From: Corynebacterium faecale
GTDB taxonomy: Bacteria > Actinomycetota > Actinomycetes > Mycobacteriales > Mycobacteriaceae
Assembly: GCF_030408735.1 (NCBI RefSeq)
Contig: NZ_CP047204.1
Coordinates: 1 to 64,000, forward strand
Direction of reading: 5' to 3'
DNA length: 64,000 nt
Below the pieces are notes generated by a model, which was not told the origin of the DNA, did not search any database, and worked only from the letters and a program-made list of their open reading frames with translations. Position 1 is the first letter of the stretch, and the number at the start of each line of letters is the position of its first letter. The position numbers were made by a program, and so were the translations under genes. Below are positions 42,247 to 53,215 of this stretch, piece after piece.

Positions 42247-43362
42247 CTATTGCAGGATCTCTTCACGTCGGGCGGCGCGGACTTCATCCACTAATGACAC
42301 GATATGCCTCAACCCCGTGATCAATGATCCATAGACAGGCCATAGTTTAGAGGGCAGGTCTTCGTCCTCGGACATCTCCCGGGACAGATCATCGATCCGC
42401 ATCCTGAGCCGCTCGGAATCAGTGTCCACATCCGGATCGGAGATCGCCTGCCCGGCATCACAGGCGATGGCAGACCACTTCTCACGGAAACGCTCGTCCC
42501 AGGGACTGTTGTCATAGGTGGCGTCGCGGAGGATATGGGTGATGGTATGCAGGTGGGATAACCCATCCTTCGCCTGTTCCAGCACCTGCTCCCAGTTGGG
42601 GCCATCAACCGGATCAGGCGCAGTGGGTTGACGCCGCAGGTGGATATGCCTACGGGGATTGGCCCGGCGGCTTTCCCGCGCAAACCGCACCGTGGACCAG
42701 GCCGATTCCAATTCCGACTCCAGTGATTCGATCTCCTTGATCCATTCCTCGGCACATTCCGTATCCCAGGATGAGGAGATTTCCTGGCCCATGTCCCCCA
42801 AAACATCACCCATGCGCCTGGTGATGCTATCCAGATAACCCGCAGCCTGCCGATCCCGCAACGGGGGCATGATCAACAGATTCACCAGAATGCCGATGAG
42901 CACGCCGACGATGATCTCCACCATGCGTTCACCGAAGTTACGGGATTCCTCAGTAAAACCATCGCTGAGCAGGAAGATCGCGGTGGTGGCCACCGTGATG
43001 CCCTCTTCACGGATCCACCTGATCCTGGCGATCACCAGGCCGACGAAGATGGCCACCGCATAGGACCACACCGTCACACCCAGGAAATTACCCACCATAA
43101 ATGTCACCACGATGCCCAACACTGATGCGATTGTTGATTGCACACCCCGCGACAAGGTCCGGTAGGCGGTGGCCTGGATGGTGAGCAGCGCCGTCCACGG
43201 CGCCAGGAACGGCAGGGAGGTTTCCAGGAAGTTCACCGAGATCCACCATGCGAGGGTGGTGGCAAAGATGATCTTCACCATCTGGATCAATGAGGTCTGG
43301 AATTCCGGTCGCCTGAGCCGTTCCATAAGCGGATTACCAAGACGTTGCACGGCTGGGTTCAT
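42247..43362 (-). CDS. FUSC-family (aromatic acid exporter-like) membrane protein
   Basis: A 371-residue protein. The N-terminal half has about six membrane segments with the FUSC/ArAE pattern (FLAPWTALLTIQATAYRTLSRG and RIRWIREEGITVATTAIFLL), and the C-terminal half is a charged soluble domain. Related proteins export aromatic acids or resist drugs. The start is chosen at ATG 43362; ATG 43404 in the same frame is also possible. Longer upstream extensions look non-coding. Confidence 0.82.
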   Translation of the reverse strand: MNPAVQRLGNPLMERLRRPEFQTSLIQMVKIIFATTLAWWISVNFLETSLPFLAPWTALLTIQATAYRTLSRGVQSTIASVLGIVVTFMVGNFLGVTVWSYAVAIFVGLVIARIRWIREEGITVATTAIFLLSDGFTEESRNFGERMVEIIVGVLIGILVNLLIMPPLRDRQAAGYLDSITRRMGDVLGDMGQEISSSWDTECAEEWIKEIESLESELESAWSTVRFARESRRANPRRHIHLRRQPTAPDPVDGPNWEQVLEQAKDGLSHLHTITHILRDATYDNSPWDERFREKWSAIACDAGQAISDPDVDTDSERLRMRIDDLSREMSEDEDLPSKLWPVYGSLITGLRHIVSLVDEVRAARREEILQ

Positions 43363-43542
43363 AACCGCCACTGTAAAGAGATACGGTGGAGTTTGTCTGG
43401 GCATCGGCTGATGGGGCACTGTGTGACACCGATCTCGGCAGTCCGCCATGCTCACATCAGGATCCTGCACGCATTGACCCAGCTCATGATCCCTATCCCC
43501 ATCAGATGCCAGCCCGCAGCCCTCCTCATATGCAAAGAGACG

Positions 43543-43646
43543 TATGATTGCGGACACTCGCCGACACCCGCCGACACTCGGCGCACCCATCAAGGCCTGA
43601 CCCCATTTCCGAGGATTCCCGCTTATGGGACGGGGCGTCGATAAGC
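43543..43646 (+). promoter_or_regulatory. Promoter region of the ATP-grasp gene with 10-bp repeats
   Basis: A TATGAT-like -10 at about 43544-43549 is followed by three near-identical 10-mers (CGGACACTCG, CCGACACCCG, CCGACACTCG; 43551-43580). Then CTTATGGGA (43622-43630) and a GGGGCGTCGATAAGC word (43632-43646) follow. Together the last two form CGCTTAT...ATAAGCG. The rest of the 43363-43687 gap holds nothing else. Confidence 0.45.
43632..43646 (+). repeat. GGGGCGTCGATAAGC word, left of ATP-grasp gene
   Basis: Exact copy, 41 bp upstream of ATG 43688, paired with the inverted copy at 44685. Confidence 0.9.
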
Positions 43647-43687
43647 GCGCTTTGAAAACCGCAACCACAAGGGAGGCTGGACCCCCG

Positions 43688-44683
43688 ATGCTGAGCCGGC
43701 TTGACGACGACCTCCACTCCGACCGCCCCCTTGTAGTCTTCCTCGGCGACAACATTGATGAGGAAGACCACGATGTGTTGTTCCCCGCGATGCGTGAACG
43801 CGGGGTGGCGGTGGTGCGCGTACACCCGGATGACCTGGTCGTGGAAATGACCGACACCGGCATCGGGTTCTTCGTGGCGGGTCAACGCCTTGAACCCGAC
43901 CTGGTGATCGGATGGGTGCTCGACGAGCTGCTTATCCCCGGCATGGCGCACCTGGATGTGTTCCGTCGCGCCGGGATCCCCGTGATCAATGATGCGGTCA
44001 CCCTCTTCCGCGCGCAGAACAAATACCTGGACAGCTCCATGCTGAGCCTGGCCGGTGCACTGGGGTATCCGGTGCTCACCAGCCACGACCCGGAGGCACT
44101 GGAGAAGTGGGTGCGTGATCTCAACGGCCCGGCAGTGATCAAACCGCTTGTCGGTTTCGGCGGACGGGGCCTGCGCAAAATCGAGGGTGAAAACGACCTG
44201 CAGGACCTCCTGACGGAGCTGCGTCGCGACGGTGGCTCCTACTACGCCGTGCCATGGATCGAGAACCCCGGCCGCGACATCCGCGTCTACACCATCAACC
44301 ACCAGCCGGTGTTCGCCATGTACCGCTACGCCCCGCCGGGCAAATGGATCACCAACATCCACGCCGGTGGTGGACTGTCCATGTGCCCCCTGACCCCGGA
44401 GATCAGTACTCTGGCACGCCGGGCCTCCCAGGGGGCCGGCGCCCTCATCGGCGGCATTGACATCGGTGAGAACACCGCCACCGGCGAGCTGGTGGTCTAC
44501 GAGGTCAATTCCTGTCCCACCTGCGAACCCCCCGCACTGGAGGCCCTGGCGGATTTCCTCGCCCTGGCCGCCCGCGATCTCGACCACGCGCTGGTCACCT
44601 GGGAGCCGTCAAAGGTCTATACCGAACTGGACACCGCTCCCGACCTCTTCCATAAGAGCAAACAGGGGCTGTTGCGCGCATAA
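43688..44683 (+). CDS. ATP-grasp (RimK/GshB-like) ligase
   Basis: A 331-residue ATP-grasp protein that would couple ATP hydrolysis to carboxylate-amine ligation. The sequence shows VIKPLVGFGGRGLRKI (ATP-binding loop), PWIENPGRDIRVYTI and the metal-binding VVYEVNSCPTCEP. ATG 43688 follows GGGAGG by about 11 bp; upstream in-frame starts run through the 15-mer. Substrate is unknown. RimK or glutathione-synthetase-like enzymes in this fold modify peptides or proteins. Confidence 0.85.
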   Translation: MLSRLDDDLHSDRPLVVFLGDNIDEEDHDVLFPAMRERGVAVVRVHPDDLVVEMTDTGIGFFVAGQRLEPDLVIGWVLDELLIPGMAHLDVFRRAGIPVINDAVTLFRAQNKYLDSSMLSLAGALGYPVLTSHDPEALEKWVRDLNGPAVIKPLVGFGGRGLRKIEGENDLQDLLTELRRDGGSYYAVPWIENPGRDIRVYTINHQPVFAMYRYAPPGKWITNIHAGGGLSMCPLTPEISTLARRASQGAGALIGGIDIGENTATGELVVYEVNSCPTCEPPALEALADFLALAARDLDHALVTWEPSKVYTELDTAPDLFHKSKQGLLRA

Positions 44684-44684
44684 C

Positions 44685-44699
44685 GCTTATCGACGCCCC
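44685..44699 (-). repeat. GGGGCGTCGATAAGC word (inverted), right of ATP-grasp gene
   Basis: Exact inverted copy starting 2 bp after the ATP-grasp stop. On the minus strand it contains the last codons and the TAA stop of the 866-residue gene that ends at 44687. Confidence 0.92.
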
Positions 44700-47287
44700 G
44701 CCGCCACCCGGTCATCGTGGGGCAACCTGTCCCGAATCTCCCGGGCCAGAACAATCGCCCGGGTCTTTCCGGACCGCGCCGCCAGCTCTCGGACACCGGG
44801 GAGGTCAAGGTGGGAAGGCTCTGCCCGACCCTCATCTACCGCTGCCATGACGTGAGGCAGCAGTTCAGCGATGACCTGCAGTAGATCAGGAGTGCCTGTG
44901 AGCGGTTTGTCCTGCTGGGCGGAGGCATCCACCAGATCATTGAGGATCGGCCAGACCAGAGTCAGCATTCCCATATCCGCCAGATCGCGGAAGGTTTTTG
45001 CCAACGATCCTAACCGCTGTGGGGGAGCATCACTCCATCCCAGATGGGCAATATCTGGGACACCGGGGATCAGCAGACCACGGTTCCATGCTTCACTGGC
45101 GGCGGTCCATCCCACCTCAGATTCCCGGGTGTGCAGGTTGCTCAGAGCCGCGAGGAAATTGATGGCTGCTGCCGGGGTGAAGGGGGAAGATGAACGAGCG
45201 AGTTGGCGCAAGGGGAGCCCGGTCCCCAGGGAGGAGCGGTAGGTGTAATCAAGACGGCGGAAAGCCTGCTCGGCCGTGGAGGGAAGAAAATCCTGGCGGT
45301 TTCTGCGGGCGAGAGCATTGACGATCCGCTGGGAGAATTTCCGTGGTACGACGCCCTGTTCAGGGGCCACCTCCGTTTTCAGTGGAACCCACTCAGCATC
45401 GACGGAGGATTCCTGAAAAATCAAGGAAGACATGGTTGCACCCACTGTCACCTTTTCATCCTCTCCCCGGGTGTGGAAGAGCAAGGAGGATGATTGCAAG
45501 GCCGAAATCACGGGACGGCGATCTCCCCGGATGCGCAACAGGGCGAGGGAAAGATCGATAGGACCGACAGGCGCCTGGGCTTGTGCATACTCAGCCAGCC
45601 GGTCAAGGATGGTCTCGACACCGATGGTGAGGTCTTCACGGTCCGGGGTGGACAATAATACAGGCACAGACCCCAGGAGCTCTAAGATCTCCGCTTCGCG
45701 CTTGCTGCGGTCCGAACTCTTCAAGTACAACGCGAGTTCTCCGGTCACCCACTCCCTAATTCCCTCCAGAGACTTGCTGGCTCGAGGAACGCCCACCAGT
45801 GATATTTTGGTCGCCTCAAGATCGGAGTATGCACACCGGACGAGAGCGTCTGTGAACTGCTCCGATTCCACGTCACGGAACCAAGACCAGACACGGTTGC
45901 CTGCGGCGATCGCCGGGCCAAACCTTTCGAGCTCATGTGCAGCAAGTTCGACCAATGGAGTATCAGATGGTGTCAGGTCAGGTACCTGCCATAATACCGG
46001 AGCCTTCTGCCATAAAGAGGCATCACCTGTGGCTTCTGTCCCAGGTTCTTCCATATTGAGGTTCCAGACGGCCGCAAGCTTATCCACGGCTTTGGAAAAC
46101 TGCGGATGCTCATCCATTGCCAAGGCATCCTCCAACAGGAACTGACACTGTTCGAGAATATCCGGTGACGGTACTGCGTCGCGTCTGGCGGCAGCATTGA
46201 GCACCTTGATACGTGTTGCCCGGCCGGCGAGGGTGAGGCAGGCAGTGAACACCTCAGTCAGGATGTCCTCGGATCCTTTCTGTGCCAGCACCGTGCCGAA
46301 GCGGAGCAGAGAGGTGGAATCCTTGCGGAACAACAGTGGCACCAGTTCATGGCTGTGGGCAACAATCTCCTCATCGCTGATCTCTAGGGAATCCAGGAGA
46401 AATTCCGCCCAGGCCTTGACCGGTTCAGGCTTCCTTGCTTCCCGGTAACCATTAAGTCCGTCACGCAGGAGGACTCCGCGGTCTTCTGCAGACAGGTGTT
46501 GATCCTTGGTTATCAATTCGATGTGGGAGTAGAAGGGTGGTCTGTTCTCATAACTGAACAAAGTGGCGCGGAACCAGTCGAGACGACGGTCGAAAATCAC
46601 TTCACGTGGTTGTCGTATTTTTGGATCACCCCAGTGGTTTCGATGTCCAAGAAAGAAATTCATGTGCCGTTCCCACCGGAAGTGGGTGGAGGAATTAACT
46701 AAAACCACAGGAATCTGCAGGGGGTCATCCTGGGAAATGATGGGGCGTTGCTGGCGGTGGATCAGGCTGATCCACAGTTCTTCCGCGTGCTGCGGATCCC
46801 ACTGCTTCTCCACTGTTTTTTGATATGAGGGGGATGTTGACAGCAGGAGGTCGACAATCAGTTCTAAGGCCATCTCTTGCAGTGTTGGATTGAGTTTCTC
46901 AATGGCCCGGACTGATTCGTTGAGCCACCGCCCGGTGACTTCAGCGGGTGCATTCCCCCGCAGCAGATAAAGCGCGACACGCAGATGGTCCACCTGCTCC
47001 CAACAGGGGTGGTGGAAGCGTTCCGACCCGCGGATTCCGTGCGGTTCCCGCACGACATCGAGGATCACGGAGTCAAAGAAGTGCTCCTCGGCAACCACCG
47101 TCTCGATGAACCGCTGCTGCTCCTCATCAGGCCCCAGGGATGCGGTGCGTAATTCCGCGAGCGGGGCAGCGTTCCACCCAATGAGGTCGAGAAATTCCAT
47201 TATCTCGGCGAAATCGGGACTTGCTTGGGGCAGCTTCTCCGGTTCCTGCGCGACTACCACGGTGTCAGCAGTGTACTTCACGGTCAT
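44687..47287 (-). CDS. Large helical protein paired with a SWIM protein
   Basis: An 866-residue soluble protein, probably an all-helical repeat (HEAT-like) scaffold; many Leu-rich helices (LRVALYLLRGNAPAEV, MALELIVDLLL, TEVFTACLTLAGRATRI). No catalytic motif is visible. It resembles large uncharacterised proteins (DUF6493/MolR-like) coded beside SWIM zinc-finger proteins in other bacteria; that match is from memory and uncertain. It overlaps the upstream SWIM gene by 4 bp, so the two act together. Its stop codon is inside the 15-mer word. Confidence 0.7.
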   Translation of the reverse strand: MTVKYTADTVVVAQEPEKLPQASPDFAEIMEFLDLIGWNAAPLAELRTASLGPDEEQQRFIETVVAEEHFFDSVILDVVREPHGIRGSERFHHPCWEQVDHLRVALYLLRGNAPAEVTGRWLNESVRAIEKLNPTLQEMALELIVDLLLSTSPSYQKTVEKQWDPQHAEELWISLIHRQQRPIISQDDPLQIPVVLVNSSTHFRWERHMNFFLGHRNHWGDPKIRQPREVIFDRRLDWFRATLFSYENRPPFYSHIELITKDQHLSAEDRGVLLRDGLNGYREARKPEPVKAWAEFLLDSLEISDEEIVAHSHELVPLLFRKDSTSLLRFGTVLAQKGSEDILTEVFTACLTLAGRATRIKVLNAAARRDAVPSPDILEQCQFLLEDALAMDEHPQFSKAVDKLAAVWNLNMEEPGTEATGDASLWQKAPVLWQVPDLTPSDTPLVELAAHELERFGPAIAAGNRVWSWFRDVESEQFTDALVRCAYSDLEATKISLVGVPRASKSLEGIREWVTGELALYLKSSDRSKREAEILELLGSVPVLLSTPDREDLTIGVETILDRLAEYAQAQAPVGPIDLSLALLRIRGDRRPVISALQSSSLLFHTRGEDEKVTVGATMSSLIFQESSVDAEWVPLKTEVAPEQGVVPRKFSQRIVNALARRNRQDFLPSTAEQAFRRLDYTYRSSLGTGLPLRQLARSSSPFTPAAAINFLAALSNLHTRESEVGWTAASEAWNRGLLIPGVPDIAHLGWSDAPPQRLGSLAKTFRDLADMGMLTLVWPILNDLVDASAQQDKPLTGTPDLLQVIAELLPHVMAAVDEGRAEPSHLDLPGVRELAARSGKTRAIVLAREIRDRLPHDDRVAAGRR

Positions 47288-48636
47288 ACTCCTTCTCTGG
47301 TCTCAGTCGACAGGGCTGCAGCCAGCAGATGTTTGCATGGTCCCCGGGAACCGCGGGTGCGCAGATACCAGGTGCAGGAGCAGGTGCCCTTGTCCGGAAT
47401 GACCTGATAACTGCGGGCACCGCTGCGTACATTGGCGGTGAGTCGGTCCTTGCTCCAGTGGACGGCGCGGGCGTCGACAAGCCGTCGGGCCCCGACCAGA
47501 CGCGGGTTATCGCGTGCCACCTGCTCCGGATCGTGGGGTAACTCCCGGTGATAGTAAGCCTGCTCGGCGATGTCCCAACCCACCTTCCCGCTGGCAGCGA
47601 GGGAGGCAAGGGCCTGGTCAACCCGGACCCGCTCCAATCCTGTGTCCAGTGCCAGGAGATCAGGGGAGATACGGGAAGAGAAACCCAGCTGCGTGGCCAG
47701 CAGATCTGCATCATCAACCACATCTTCAGAGGCCATTGCAGACAACAGGGACCCCTCTCCGGAGAAACCACGGGAGGGTTCTTCCGACAGTGCGAGAGTG
47801 ATAGCCGCCCCGGGCAACCGGCATTCCATCACCACACCGGCGCCGGATCCGGCGTCCTGGTAGATCTGCACACCGGTGAGCAGAGATAACAGGCGTCGCA
47901 GCGGCTGGAGGCGGACAGGCCCAGGGATGCGCACAGCACCAGGAACCGGACGGGCAGATACGTTCACACCTCTGGTGGAGGCCTGGACCCACACCGTGTC
48001 CACCTTTGCCTGGGGCAGGGCCATCAATAGACGACGCGCCCCACGTCCATCCAGGTCGAGCACTCCCGAGAAGCCGCGGTGGATCTCCGCGACATTGCCG
48101 AAGGCCCGTACCCACCGGGTAGGCATGACAACCTTGCGTTCCGACTCCGTGCGCTCCAGGGTTGAGACATTCACATGCTGGGAACCGACATCGAGATGAA
48201 GCAGTTCATTGTGGTGGATCCCGGAGAGCATCTGTTGGAGATGATCCCCAAGGTCGACATTGGTGGTGCCATAACCGATCTCCCCACCATCAAGGCCGTC
48301 AGCGCCCAGATCCAAGCGTGCGCTGACACTGTTGCAGGCAGAAAAGACCTCTGCACGCAGGCGATCACCGTGGGCGGTGAATACCGGATCGCGCATTGCT
48401 GCGGCTGCTGCCATCTGCGGCGGGACGAAATAACGGGTTCGGGTGACCTCTGCCAGAACCAGGAGACACTGAGCGTAGACCTTCGGCTGAGTAAGAAAGC
48501 CATGGAAGAAACTGGGGGAGGAATCCACCCCCTCCGGGGTCAGCGCCGGGGCCAGGGCGAGTGCCAGGCCTGTTTCATCCAAGGTTGAACTGGTGCTGAA
48601 GGATGGACCCTCTGGTGCAAGTGTTCTGCGGGTCAT
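47284..48636 (-). CDS. SWIM zinc-finger protein
   Basis: A 450-residue protein whose C-terminus carries a SWIM finger (about residues 410-445: CSCTWYLRTRGSRGPCKHLL, pattern C-x-C-x(n)-C-x-H), which binds zinc and usually nucleic acid or a protein partner. The rest has no recognised enzyme domain. ATG 48636 follows GGGAG by about 9 bp. It is the first gene of a two-gene operon; MoxR, VWA and DUF5682 genes that accompany similar SWIM proteins elsewhere are absent here. Confidence 0.8.
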   Translation of the reverse strand: MTRRTLAPEGPSFSTSSTLDETGLALALAPALTPEGVDSSPSFFHGFLTQPKVYAQCLLVLAEVTRTRYFVPPQMAAAAAMRDPVFTAHGDRLRAEVFSACNSVSARLDLGADGLDGGEIGYGTTNVDLGDHLQQMLSGIHHNELLHLDVGSQHVNVSTLERTESERKVVMPTRWVRAFGNVAEIHRGFSGVLDLDGRGARRLLMALPQAKVDTVWVQASTRGVNVSARPVPGAVRIPGPVRLQPLRRLLSLLTGVQIYQDAGSGAGVVMECRLPGAAITLALSEEPSRGFSGEGSLLSAMASEDVVDDADLLATQLGFSSRISPDLLALDTGLERVRVDQALASLAASGKVGWDIAEQAYYHRELPHDPEQVARDNPRLVGARRLVDARAVHWSKDRLTANVRSGARSYQVIPDKGTCSCTWYLRTRGSRGPCKHLLAAALSTETREGV

Positions 48637-48783
48637 CTGACTTATCTCCCAGTTGTTTTAAAAGATGGTGGTGGCGTTCTAAACGAAAAATACCTTAGTG
48701 GTAAAAATAGGCGACCGCAGAGAAACCACCGGGAGATCAATTTTTTAGCTGCCATATGGGTGCGGCAGACCAGAGCAGAGAAC

Positions 48784-48823
48784 AACCCCGCTGACCAGAT
48801 AACCGGATCTGATCAGCGGGGTT
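48784..48823. terminator. Terminator after the catalase gene
   Basis: AACCCCGCTGA (48784-48794) pairs with TCAGCGGGGTT (48813-48823), with an inner AGAT/ATCT stem. In the catalase sense strand TCCATAAG (48839-48846) lies between the stop and this stem. Confidence 0.75.
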
Positions 48824-48850
48824 GAATTGGTTATTTCCCTTATGGAGGGA

Positions 48851-50983
<2,133 letters not shown>

Positions 50984-51184
50984 TTCAGCCTCCTGTGGCA
51001 GATAGTTAGCTTGGTTAATACGTATGTATAGACGGACCTCAGTGGTGCTTGAAGGTCCGCCCGCGCTGAACTTTCTTCATGCGAGTCTGGCTCGCAGTGT
51101 GACCCATGGTACATAAATTTGAAACTCATGCACGGAATCTGATGTGAGCTCTCCGCCTACGGCGAAGAGAAAAAGATAAACCGC

Positions 51185-51199
51185 GCTTATCGACGCCCC
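51185..51199 (-). repeat. GGGGCGTCGATAAGC word at the mgtE 3' end
   Basis: Plus strand GCTTATCGACGCCCC; in mgtE sense it reads GGGGCGTCGATAAGC directly after the stop codon. Confidence 0.92.
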
Positions 51200-51200
51200 C

Positions 51201-52574
51201 CTAAATCCCCAACACCGCCTTCGCGATGAGGAAATAGATCACCAACCCCACCGCATCCACGAACGTGGTGATGAACGGATTCGAGAACACCGCCGGATCA
51301 GCACCCACCACCTTCGCGATGATCGGCATGATCCCGCCCACCATTGCCGCCAAGGTACACACCACAAACAGCGTCATCCCCAGCACCAACCCGATCGACA
51401 CTCCATAGAGGACACCGAGCAGGATCCCGAACAGTGCGCCCAGCATGGTGCCCAGGGTCAGGCCCACCCTCGTCTCACGCCACAGCACAGCCATCACATC
51501 GCGTTTACGCACATCCCCCAGCGCTAAAGACCTGGTCACCGTCGTGGCCGCCTGGTTTCCGGTGTTCCCACCCGTACCCGTGATCAACGGGATGAACAGA
51601 CTGAGCACCACCGCTGCGGCCAGGGCATCCTCGAAGGCGTCGAGCACACTGACCGTGAGCAACGCCGACACCGCCAGCACTCCCAACCAGACGATCCGCG
51701 ACCGCACCAACCGCCACACCGGCGTGGTCAGATACGGCTGCTGGAGCGGTTCAGCACCACCGGAACGGGCGGTGTCCTCGTTGTCGGCATTCTCGATGAT
51801 GTCCACGGCATCATCAATGGAGAGGATCCCCACCAGGCGGGTGGAATCATCCACCACCGGCAGGGCCAACAGATCCAGGGCACGGAACCAGCGTGCGGTC
51901 TCCTCATCCGGGGCAGCGGTGTGTGCGTAGACGGGTGTGTCCATAAGCGAGGCAACGGGTTCATCGGCATCCGCCATCAGCAGTTTCCTCAGGCTTGTCA
52001 CACCCACCAGTTTCCGATCGCCCCTGATGATGGGGACGGTGTAGATCGTCTCTACACGGTCATTTTGTTCCCGCAGTGCAGTCAGGGCTTCGGCGGCGGT
52101 GAGATCCACCCGGACCATGGGCACCTCCGGGGACATGTGCCGGCCTATGGAACCCCTCGGATAACCCAGAACCACACTGGTCAGGCCATACTCCGAGGCA
52201 TCGAGACTGCGCATGAGCCTCTCGACGATCTCCGCAGGCAACTCATCCAACAGGGACACCCGGTCATCAGGGTCGAGGGCTTCGAAGAAGGAGGCGAGGG
52301 AATCGTCGCCAAGCGCGTCAACCAGGTCCGCCTGATGGGCGGCGTCGAGTGCCTCAAAGGCCACAATCGAACGCTGGCGGGGCAACAACCGCAAGATCAG
52401 AGCCGCGCGCACCGGCGACATTCGCTCCAGGAGGCTGATCACATCCTTGATCGGGATATCCTCCGAAAGCTCAGAGATCATCCGCGCACGTTCCGGCGCC
52501 AGGTCGCCGTTGGTCCGCAGAATCAATTCGAGCTGGTTGATGGCCTCATCCGGGCGTTGTGCGGACTCCGACAT
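51201..52574 (-). CDS. mgtE: Magnesium transporter MgtE
   Basis: Mg2+ channel gated by cytoplasmic Mg2+. The 457-residue protein has the N-domain of Leu-rich helices (about residues 20-130), two CBS domains (about 135-260) and five membrane segments from about 300, with the conserved LIPLITGTGGNTGNQAATTV pore region. Start ATG 52574 has AAAGGAG about 9 bp upstream; an in-frame ATG at 52628 is less likely. TCCATAAG (plus strand 51940-51947) lies within the CBS region. It is flanked by the 15-mer (3') and by an inverted pair of octamers (5'). Confidence 0.95.
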   Translation of the reverse strand: MSESAQRPDEAINQLELILRTNGDLAPERARMISELSEDIPIKDVISLLERMSPVRAALILRLLPRQRSIVAFEALDAAHQADLVDALGDDSLASFFEALDPDDRVSLLDELPAEIVERLMRSLDASEYGLTSVVLGYPRGSIGRHMSPEVPMVRVDLTAAEALTALREQNDRVETIYTVPIIRGDRKLVGVTSLRKLLMADADEPVASLMDTPVYAHTAAPDEETARWFRALDLLALPVVDDSTRLVGILSIDDAVDIIENADNEDTARSGGAEPLQQPYLTTPVWRLVRSRIVWLGVLAVSALLTVSVLDAFEDALAAAVVLSLFIPLITGTGGNTGNQAATTVTRSLALGDVRKRDVMAVLWRETRVGLTLGTMLGALFGILLGVLYGVSIGLVLGMTLFVVCTLAAMVGGIMPIIAKVVGADPAVFSNPFITTFVDAVGLVIYFLIAKAVLGI

Positions 52575-52590
52575 GGTGACGCTCCTTTCC

Positions 52591-52652
52591 GGCAGGCTCC
52601 CGCTTATGGAACGGGCAATCCGAAGCACATCTTAATCACCCTTCCATAAGCG
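52591..52652. repeat. Inverted octamer pair CGCTTATGGAA / TTCCATAAGCG
   Basis: CGCTTATGGAA (52591-52601) and TTCCATAAGCG (52642-52652) form an 11-bp perfect inverted repeat with 40 bp between. They lie between the divergent mgtE and metal-binding genes. Confidence 0.85.
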
Positions 52653-52685
52653 GGGCGGTCCGGATGCAGACGAGTTCGGAGGTAC

Positions 52686-52699
52686 TTGATCCAGGTCAA
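52686..52699 (+). promoter_or_regulatory. FNR/CRP-like operator before the HMA gene
   Basis: TTGATCCAGGTCAA matches the TTGAT-N4-(A/G)TCAA pattern of FNR/CRP-type regulators. The surrounding 60 bp closely resemble the region upstream of the ATPase gene at 53126. Confidence 0.6.
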
Positions 52700-52781
52700 G
52701 GAACTCACGGTTGAAGTGCCATAAATTCATATATGTACATAAGAGAAACAGACAAAGAAAAGACGAAAGGACCTGGTTATC

Positions 52782-53018
52782 ATGACCGCCCCCACTGCCC
52801 TGAAGAAGACCACCCTGCGCTCCGATGAGTTCACCTGCCCGAGCTGTGTAGCCAAGATCGAGAACAAGCTCAACGGCCTGGATGGTGTTGGGGCAGCCGA
52901 GGTGAAGTTCTCCTCCGGACGGATCCTGGTTGACCACGATCCCCAGAAGGTCAGTATCCGCGATCTGGTCAAGGCGGTGGCTGATGTTGGTTATACCGCT
53001 AAGCCATCAGCTATCTGA
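52782..53018 (+). CDS. Heavy-metal-associated (HMA/CopZ-like) protein
   Basis: A 78-residue metallochaperone-like protein with one HMA fold; the metal-binding motif is C-P-S-C (FTCPSCVAKIE). It probably delivers metal to the P-type ATPase encoded downstream. ATG 52782 follows GAAAGGAC by about 9 bp. Confidence 0.93.
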   Translation: MTAPTALKKTTLRSDEFTCPSCVAKIENKLNGLDGVGAAEVKFSSGRILVDHDPQKVSIRDLVKAVADVGYTAKPSAI

Positions 53019-53035
53019 CACCCCCGTCCATAAGG

Positions 53036-53073
53036 CAATCCGCCGGCACCGAAACTATGGTGCCGGCGGATTG
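53036..53073 (+). terminator. HMA gene terminator
   Basis: CAATCCGCCGGCACC (53036-53050) pairs with GGTGCCGGCGGATTG (53059-53073), then TTG-rich sequence. TCCATAAG (53027-53034) directly precedes the stem. Confidence 0.9.
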
Positions 53074-53125
53074 TTGTTGCTGGTGGAAGAGGTGTGGGGA
53101 AGCTTCGGGAGAAGTTTCGGGGTAC

Positions 53126-53139
53126 TTGATCCACGTCAA
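53126..53139 (+). promoter_or_regulatory. FNR/CRP-like operator before the P-type ATPase
   Basis: TTGATCCACGTCAA, the near twin of the site at 52686, suggests that the HMA protein and the ATPase are co-regulated from duplicated promoters. Confidence 0.6.
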
Positions 53140-53215
53140 GGAACTTGGGTGGGGAAGTCCATAGATTAATAAGTGTCATCAAGAATAAACAGTGAAAAAC
53201 AAAGGAAGAAACACC

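Noticed and set aside
52575..52680. Mg2+ riboswitch (M-box) upstream of mgtE
   Set aside because: The leader is short and has no M-box structure or conserved loops that can be recognised.
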